Of a stretch of 64,000 nt of DNA, positions 63,192 through 64,000 are shown one piece after another; position 1 is the first letter of the stretch; each line of letters begins with the position of its first letter. This DNA is from Mycetocola manganoxydans (GTDB lineage Bacteria; Actinomycetota; Actinomycetes; Actinomycetales; Microbacteriaceae): contig NZ_RCUV01000001.1 of NCBI RefSeq assembly GCF_003667545.1, forward strand, positions 124,001 through 188,000, written 5' to 3'. Made by a program: the position numbers and the translations under genes. The notes under the pieces are model-generated. The model searched no databases and was not told the origin of the DNA. It saw only the letters and a program-made list of their open reading frames with translations.

Positions 63192-64000
63192 CAGGCGCCT
63201 GCCTTCACCACAGTGTTCACCGCGGCGACGACCCGTTGCAGGTCGTCCTGCGACAGTGACGGGTGCACCGGCAAGGACACCACCTCAGCGGCCGCGCGTT
63301 CCGTCTCCGGCAACTCCAGCCCGGGAGCGAAATGGGTCAACGACGGCAACCGGTGATTCGGCACCGGGTAATACACACCAGACCCCACCTGGTGCTCCTC
63401 CTTCAACGCGGTCACGAAACCGTCCCGGTCTTCCGGCACCCGGATCGTGTACTGGTGATAGACGTGCACGGCGCCCGTCGCAACCGGAGGAACGGTGACA
63501 CCCTCCAGGTTCGCGTCGAGGAACGCCGCGTTCTCCTGACGGGTTTTCGTCCACGCGCCGACCTTGGTCAGCTGTACCCGCCCGATCGCCGCGTGGATGT
63601 CGGTCATCCGGTTGTTCAACCCGACAACTTCGTTCTGGTACTGCGTCTCCATACCCTGGTTGCGGAACAGCTTCACGCGCCGGACGAACTCGTCACTGTC
63701 ACAGGTCACCATCCCACCCTCGCCGCTGGTCATGTTCTTCGTCGGATACAGGCTGAACATCCCGAACCGACCGAACGACCCCACCCGCTTACCGTCCAGC
63801 TCTGCGCCGTGCGCCTGCGCGGCATCCTCATAAAGATCAAGATCGTATTTTTCTGCCAAAGCCATCAGCTCACCGAGGTGTGCCGGGTGACCGTACAGGT
63901 GAACGGGCATGATGGCCTTCGTCCTCGAGGTGATCGCCGCTTCGACGGCCACCGGATCCAGAGTGAACTGGTCCGGTTCAATGTCAACAAACACCGGGGT
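63191..64000 (-). CDS. DegT/DnrJ/EryC1 aminotransferase, WlbC/WbpE-like (partial, N-terminus off window)
   Basis: The C-terminal 269 residues of a PLP-dependent sugar aminotransferase; the frame continues beyond 64000. The PLP-lysine motif is SLYPTKNMTSGEGGM, and EDAAQAHGAE and GLNNRMTDIHAAIGRVQ are typical. WlbC/WbpE enzymes transfer an amino group to the 3-keto group made by the WlbA/WbpB enzyme, which is encoded next. An N-acetyltransferase to finish the sugar may lie just outside the window. Confidence 0.9.
   Translation of the reverse strand, partial: TPVFVDIEPDQFTLDPVAVEAAITSRTKAIMPVHLYGHPAHLGELMALAEKYDLDLYEDAAQAHGAELDGKRVGSFGRFGMFSLYPTKNMTSGEGGMVTCDSDEFVRRVKLFRNQGMETQYQNEVVGLNNRMTDIHAAIGRVQLTKVGAWTKTRQENAAFLDANLEGVTVPPVATGAVHVYHQYTIRVPEDRDGFVTALKEEHQVGSGVYYPVPNHRLPSLTHFAPGLELPETERAAAEVVSLPVHPSLSQDDLQRVVAAVNTVVKAGA

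Overview
The window is high-GC, densely packed chromosomal DNA from an actinomycete, most likely Micrococcales and probably Microbacteriaceae. The evidence is gene content and order. secA1, hpf, a comF homologue, lpqB, mtrB, mtrA, ahcY, a DUF3499 gene, a zincin-like gene, a WhiB2-type gene and manA follow the same general order as the Rv3235-Rv3260c region of Mycobacterium tuberculosis. The MoxR/DUF58/SpoIIM/RDD block and the CWB2-repeat surface protein fit Microbacteriaceae. I see no tRNA, rRNA, CRISPR array, insertion sequence or prophage.

Left part (1-33 kb), mostly conserved core. It opens with the end of a possible Flp/Tad-type locus (CpaE-like ATPase, SAF-domain protein), then an excisionase-like regulator and an unknown gene, each with a perfect DnaA box beside it. 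Next come secA1, hpf, comF and the mtrA-mtrB-lpqB signalling operon. A five-gene membrane operon (multi-pass protein, DUF4129, DUF4350, MoxR ATPase, DUF58) follows. A fur-katA oxidative-stress pair sits between this operon and its usual partners, SpoIIM and RDD, which diverge from a 17-bp spacer. Then come ahcY, DUF3499, a zincin-like protein without HExxH, and a minus-strand run of galE, whiB, a 1023-residue membrane glycosyltransferase and DUF5719. A GlxA-type regulator, manA and a glutaryl-CoA-dehydrogenase-like gene close this part.

Right part (34-64 kb), an accessory surface-polysaccharide island. It holds a TagE/TarM-like glycosyltransferase, three acyltransferases (one frameshifted at a run of seven C), a Wzx-like flippase, two tandem O-antigen-ligase/polymerase-like proteins, the galactofuranose pair glfT2 and glf, a nucleotide-sugar dehydrogenase and a WecB-type 2-epimerase. 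It also holds an ABC exporter in an operon with three glycosyltransferases, more glycosyltransferases, and a Gfo/Idh dehydrogenase plus DegT aminotransferase that runs off the right end. Together these suggest galactofuranose- and diamino-uronic-acid-containing cell-wall or capsular glycans, with two possible export routes. A secreted three-CWB2, serine beta-lactamase-like, SH3-like protein lies in the middle of the island.

Most genes are tightly spaced, with many 4-bp ATGA overlaps. Several start codons lie 6-8 nt after a -10-like hexamer, which suggests leaderless transcripts. The main unusual points are the frameshifted acyltransferase, the two DnaA boxes, the overlapping SpoIIM/RDD promoters, the Fur-like palindrome over the fur -35, a small membrane-protein gene before galE, and the paralogous glycosyltransferase sets.
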